NCBI GenBank assembly: GCA_040387055.1
Contig: JAZKEM010000190.1
Location: 1 to 8,955 of the forward strand
Source of the DNA: Stenotrophobium sp040387055
GTDB taxonomy: Bacteria; Pseudomonadota; Gammaproteobacteria; Nevskiales; Nevskiaceae
Direction: 5' to 3'
DNA: 8,955 bases
Shown: positions 6,271 through 8,955 of the stretch, one piece after another
How positions within the stretch are numbered: the first letter of the stretch is position 1
Layout: every line of letters begins with the position of its first letter
Notes under the pieces: model-generated
The model's database searches: none
The model's input: only the letters and a program-made list of their open reading frames with translations
Told to the model about the DNA's origin: nothing
Program-made: the position numbers and the translations under genes

Positions 6271-7401
6271 GTGAATCAGCTTCGCTCATTTCTAGCTAGC
6301 TTCCGTCCTGCGCGCTCGCGCGTAGGAGGACAAGAGCGTCTGCGTGCCTTTATCGGCGGCAGCATCGGCGTTCTTATCACGGCGTTGATCAGCCGCTGGT
6401 TTGCAGGCGCAGAATCCATCACCCCTTGGCTTATTGCACCGCTCGGCGCGAGTGCAGTCCTAGTGTTTGCGTTGCCTGCAAGTCCGCTCGCACAACCTTG
6501 GTCTGTAATCGGCGGCAATACGGTTTCGGCATTGGTCGGCATCGCCTGTGCAATTTATATCCCTGATCCCGCTTGGGCTGGCGCAATTGCTGTGGGTTTA
6601 GCGATTGCTGCAATGTTTAGCTTGCGTTGCCTGCATCCACCGGGCGGCGCAATCGCACTGTTTGTCGTGTTAGCGCATGCAACGAGTTTTCACTTCGCAA
6701 TCTTTCCTGTGCTGTTGAATTCTTTGCTGATGGTTTTTGCAGGTGTGATTTACAACAGCCTCACGGGCCGCCGCTATCCGCACGGCCAACAAGCCACTGC
6801 TCCGCTATCGTCGACTGCCGCACGTTTCAGTGCTGCTGATCTCGACGTTGCACTGACGCGTTACAACCAAGTGCTCGATGTCAGTCGCGATGATCTTGAA
6901 GAGCTGCTGCATCACGCTGAACTCGCCGCTTATCAACGTAATCTTGGTGCGTTGCGCTGCGCGGACATCATGTCGACCTCACCGCTGTCAGTGCAGTTTG
7001 GCACTCACCTCGATGAGGCTTGGGCGCTGATGCGTGAACATCGCATCAAAGCATTGCCGGTGATTGATATCAGTCGTCGCATTGTTGGCATCGTCACAGT
7101 CGCTGACTTCATGCGCCAAGCAGACCTCGACGCACGCACCAATATCGGTAAAAGTCTGCGCGAAGCAGTGCGCCGCACAGGCGCACTCACGGCAGAAAAA
7201 CCAGAAGTTGTTGGTCAGATCATGACGCGCAGCGTGCGTGTAATGAGCGCACAGCGACATATGATCGAACTCGTGCCACTGTTCTCTGAGGACGGTCACC
7301 ACCATATTCCGATCATTGATGACGACAAGCGCCTCGTCGGCATCATCACGCAGACAGATCTGGTCCGCGCGTTGTATCGTGCGGTTAAGCCCGGCGCTTG
7401 A
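6271..7401 (+). CDS. HPP-family membrane protein with two CBS domains
   Basis: With the GTG at 6271 it has 376 residues. The N-terminal half is an HPP membrane domain with hydrophobic segments at about 25-42, 52-70, 79-97, 101-119 and 145-162, and the signature LHPPGGA at 121-127, preceded by PWLIAPLGASAVLVF and SPLAQPWSVIGGN. A linker (about 170-228) leads to two cytoplasmic CBS domains: about 229-285 (ADIMSTSPLSV, GIVTVADFM) and about 315-373 (GQIMTRSVRVM, GIITQTDLV). Some HPP proteins of cyanobacteria and chloroplasts carry nitrite; the substrate here is unknown. CBS pairs usually bind adenosine-type ligands, so nucleotide gating is a reasonable inference. The frame is open back to 6145 inside guaA. 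The GTG is chosen for domain fit, but it has no ribosome binding site; a strong AGGAGG (6324-6329) has only an in-frame CTG 10 bases after it. It lies 10 bases before tadA. Confidence 0.85.
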   Translation: MNQLRSFLASFRPARSRVGGQERLRAFIGGSIGVLITALISRWFAGAESITPWLIAPLGASAVLVFALPASPLAQPWSVIGGNTVSALVGIACAIYIPDPAWAGAIAVGLAIAAMFSLRCLHPPGGAIALFVVLAHATSFHFAIFPVLLNSLLMVFAGVIYNSLTGRRYPHGQQATAPLSSTAARFSAADLDVALTRYNQVLDVSRDDLEELLHHAELAAYQRNLGALRCADIMSTSPLSVQFGTHLDEAWALMREHRIKALPVIDISRRIVGIVTVADFMRQADLDARTNIGKSLREAVRRTGALTAEKPEVVGQIMTRSVRVMSAQRHMIELVPLFSEDGHHHIPIIDDDKRLVGIITQTDLVRALYRAVKPGA

Positions 7402-7411
7402 TAACGCATTC

Positions 7412-7882
7412 ATGAACACTGAAGTCAGCACACTCAATGATGACGAACGCTGGATGCGCCACGCGCTGTCGCTCGCACAGCGTGCGCAAGACGAAGGCGA
7501 AGTTCCGGTCGGCGCAGTGCTCGTGCAAAACGGTGTGATTGTTGGCGAAGGCTGGAATCGCCCGATTGGCACGCATGACCCCAGCGCACATGCGGAGATG
7601 CTGGCGATGCGCGCCGCTGCGCAAGCCATCGGCAACTATCGCCTGCCCGGCAGCACGCTTTACGTTACGCTAGAACCCTGTGTGATGTGTGCAGGCGCGA
7701 TCATTCATGCACGCGTTTCACGTCTCGTATATGGCGCGCACGACCCCAAGGCCGGCGGCGTACATTCGGTCTACGACGTCATCTCCAATCCGCGTCTTAA
7801 CCATCGTTTGGAATGGGCCGGCGGCGTACTTGAGCTTGAATGCGCCACAGCATTGCGCGATTTCTTCCGCGCCCGACGCTGA
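7412..7882 (+). CDS. tadA: tRNA-specific adenosine deaminase
   Basis: TadA deaminates adenosine-34 of tRNA-Arg(ACG) to inosine, allowing one tRNA to read CGU, CGC and CGA. The 156 residues are close to E. coli TadA (about 167). The cytidine-deaminase fold shows zinc ligands H60, C90 and C93 in SAHAEM and EPCVMCAG, and proton-shuttling E62. Further family features are GEVPVGAVLV (30-38), N49 in GEGWNRPI, the conserved GAHDPKAGG (108-116) and the C-terminal helix ending in FFRARR. ATG 7412 is 10 bases after the HPP-CBS stop and gives the usual N-terminus before DDERWMRHAL. No clear ribosome binding site precedes it, so it may rely on coupling to the upstream gene. ATG 7454 is possible but would remove the first helix. 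Confidence 0.96.
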   Translation: MNTEVSTLNDDERWMRHALSLAQRAQDEGEVPVGAVLVQNGVIVGEGWNRPIGTHDPSAHAEMLAMRAAAQAIGNYRLPGSTLYVTLEPCVMCAGAIIHARVSRLVYGAHDPKAGGVHSVYDVISNPRLNHRLEWAGGVLELECATALRDFFRARR

Positions 7883-7901
7883 TAAGGCATTAATTGCGGG
7901 T

Positions 7902-7929
7902 AAAAACGGCCCATCAGAGGCTGGGCCTC
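7902..7929. terminator. Weak hairpin region after tadA
   Basis: GGCCCA (7908-7913) pairs with TGGGCC (7922-7927) around an 8-base loop. GAGGC (7917-7921) and GCCTC (7925-7929) form an alternative hairpin that cannot coexist with it. On the plus strand no T-run follows, so it is a poor terminator for tadA. On the minus strand the first stem is followed by G and five T (complement of 7902-7906), which better suits a terminator for transcripts arriving from the right. Confidence 0.35.
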
Positions 7930-7982
7930 GCTGTTGGGATCAAGATTCATTAATATCGCCCCCACAATAATTCGATGGTTAA

Positions 7983-7988
7983 GGGGAG
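7983..7988 (+). promoter_or_regulatory. Ribosome binding site deciding the MaoC-like start
   Basis: GGGGAG at 7983-7988 ends four bases before ATG 7993. It excludes the upstream in-frame ATG at 7975, which it would follow, and is too far from ATG 8002 for an ideal fit. ATG 7993 is therefore chosen. Confidence 0.75.
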
Positions 7989-7992
7989 CGGT

Positions 7993-8442
7993 ATGAGCTT
8001 GATGTATCTCGAGGACTTTCAGCCTGGACAGACGTTTGATCTCGGCACTATCGAAGTCACTCACGAACAGGTTGTGGAGTTCGCAAAACAGTTCGATCCG
8101 CAGCCCTTCCATATCGATGTTGATGCTGGTGGACAGTCCATCTTTGGCGGTTTGATCGCCAGCGGCTGGCACACCTGCTCGCTGATGATGCGCATGCTCG
8201 TCGACAACCTATTCTCTCGCACCGCAACGCTCGGTTCTCCCGGCGTTAATCAAATCCGTTGGTTATTGCCCGTGCGTCCAGGCGACACGCTGCATGCCAG
8301 CACACGCGTGTTGGCTGTGACCTCGTCGGTCAGCAAGCCAGATCGCGGCACCATCGAGTTTCACTACGACGTGCGCAATCAAAATAATGAAGCGGTACTT
8401 GCGATGCAGGGCATCAGCATGTTCCGTCGTCGCGGCGACTAA
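7993..8442 (+). CDS. MaoC-like (R)-specific hydratase family protein
   Basis: This is a 149-residue single hot-dog domain of the MaoC dehydratase family, whose members hydrate enoyl-CoA or similar thioesters. Typical parts are YLEDFQPGQTFDLGTIEVT at the N-terminus, the active-site helix EFAKQFDPQPFHID with D35 and H40 in the positions of the catalytic Asp-His pair, FGGLIASGWHT (51-61), and the later strand region IRWLLPVRPGDTLHAST (88-104). In the best-known (R)-hydratases the site reads D-x-N-P-x-H; here the Asn is Gln (DPQPFH), common in this GGLIASGWHT subgroup, so the acyl-CoA substrate is uncertain. It lies 110 bases after tadA. A TAATAT (7951-7956) could be a -10 box, but no good -35 was found. 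It is convergent with the ankyrin gene. Confidence 0.88.
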   Translation: MSLMYLEDFQPGQTFDLGTIEVTHEQVVEFAKQFDPQPFHIDVDAGGQSIFGGLIASGWHTCSLMMRMLVDNLFSRTATLGSPGVNQIRWLLPVRPGDTLHASTRVLAVTSSVSKPDRGTIEFHYDVRNQNNEAVLAMQGISMFRRRGD

Positions 8443-8448
8443 ACAAGC

Positions 8449-8471
8449 GCGCCGAATAATATCGGCGCTTT
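8449..8471. terminator. Bidirectional terminator between convergent genes
   Basis: GCGCCGA (8449-8455) pairs perfectly with TCGGCGC (8462-8468) around the AT-only loop ATAATA. The plus strand continues TTTAGTTT. The minus strand continues with GCTTGTTT, a weaker tail. It lies in the 33-base gap between the stop of the MaoC-like gene and that of the ankyrin-repeat gene, as expected for a shared terminator. Confidence 0.65.
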
Positions 8472-8475
8472 AGTT

Positions 8476-8955
8476 TCAGTTTCCTGCAAGTTCTAACAGT
8501 GCGGCCGTGGCGAGATGTCCACGGTCGCGCGCGATTTCAGCAGCGCTCTTGTTGTCTTCCGTTCTGGCCTGGCGATCAACGCCACGTGCGAGCAACAGCT
8601 TGCACAAACCTTCAAAACCACGCGAAGACGCCAGATGCAGCGCGGTAACGCCGCTACCACCAACGTGATGCACGTCGGCACCAAAACCAATCAGCAACGG
8701 AGCAAGACTCTCGCCTAGCGCGCCAGCAATCGCTGCGTGCATTGGCGTGTTCGACATCGGGTTCTGCGACAGCGCATCCAACGGCGCACCGAGCGCTACC
8801 AACACCAGCGCCGTATCACGCTGACCAAAGAACGCAGCGAGATGCAGTGGCGTCCAGCCATCAGGGCTATAAGCAGCAATCTGGCTCTTGTCGGCAACCA
8901 GCAATTCAGCCACGCGCAACGCGTCGCCATAAGAAGCGGCTTCAAACAAACTCAG
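8476..8955 (-). CDS. Ankyrin-repeat protein (partial, 5' end outside window)
   Basis: At least 157 residues are visible. The frame remains open to the window edge (...LSLFEAASYGD), so the true start probably lies just beyond it; a TTG at 8949 is possible but has no visible ribosome binding site context. Four ankyrin-type repeats can be seen. The first is degenerate, near GDALRVAELLVADKSQI; the second begins at DGWTPLHLAAFFG; the third has NTPMHAAIAGALGESLAPLL; the fourth is GVTALHLASSRGFEGLCKLLLARG. A half repeat (NKSAAEIARDRGHLATAALL) caps the end. No signal peptide or membrane segment is visible in this part. Ankyrin repeats mediate protein-protein contacts; the partner is unknown. Small proteins of this sort are common in free-living proteobacteria, so it is not evidence of an effector. 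The stop TGA (complement of 8476-8478) lies just after the shared terminator. Confidence 0.85.
   Translation of the reverse strand: MSLFEAASYGDALRVAELLVADKSQIAAYSPDGWTPLHLAAFFGQRDTALVLVALGAPLDALSQNPMSNTPMHAAIAGALGESLAPLLIGFGADVHHVGGSGVTALHLASSRGFEGLCKLLLARGVDRQARTEDNKSAAEIARDRGHLATAALLELAGN

Overview
The window is a chromosomal, mostly housekeeping stretch from a Pseudomonadota bacterium, most likely a gammaproteobacterium. The evidence is the divergent xseA / guaB-guaA arrangement (seen in E. coli and relatives), guaBA followed shortly by tadA (an order I recall from Pseudomonas), a chromosomally encoded tRNA CCA end, and moderate-to-high GC with frequent GTG and TTG start codons. I cannot place it to genus. 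There are no phage, transposase, CRISPR or secretion-system genes.

Layout. (1) 2-78: a complete tRNA-Pro(GGG). (2) 79-379: a 301-base non-coding stretch holding three adjacent perfect palindromes, an 11-base copy of the tRNA 3' end, an isolated palindrome that could be an operator, and a leader with two competing hairpins. (3) 380-1624: a Y-family DNA polymerase of the ImpB/MucB/SamB-like group, distinct from classical DinB or UmuC. (4) 1626-1681: two head-to-head REP-like palindromes between convergent genes; the second supplies the stop codon of xseA. (5) 1679-3037, minus strand: xseA, exonuclease VII large subunit. (6) 3163-6242: guaB and guaA, the two-step IMP to XMP to GMP branch, with a good -10 box before guaB, a terminator-like hairpin in the 41-base gap between the genes, and a strong terminator overlapping the guaA stop codon. 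(7) 6271-7401: an HPP-family membrane protein with two C-terminal CBS domains, then tadA (tRNA adenosine deaminase) after a 10-base gap. (8) 7993-8442: a MaoC-like hot-dog hydratase, convergent with a partial ankyrin-repeat gene (8476-8955, minus strand) that runs off the window end.

How it fits together. guaB and guaA make GMP. The HPP-CBS protein may be a nucleotide-regulated anion channel or transporter, since CBS pairs usually bind adenine nucleotides; this is inference. The polymerase and ExoVII are both DNA-damage-related but convergently arranged, with no sign of shared control. I found no clearly new multi-gene system. The items most worth checking are the structured region beside the tRNA, the polymerase leader, the REP-like pair, the guaB/guaA intercistronic hairpin, and the odd translation start of the HPP-CBS gene.
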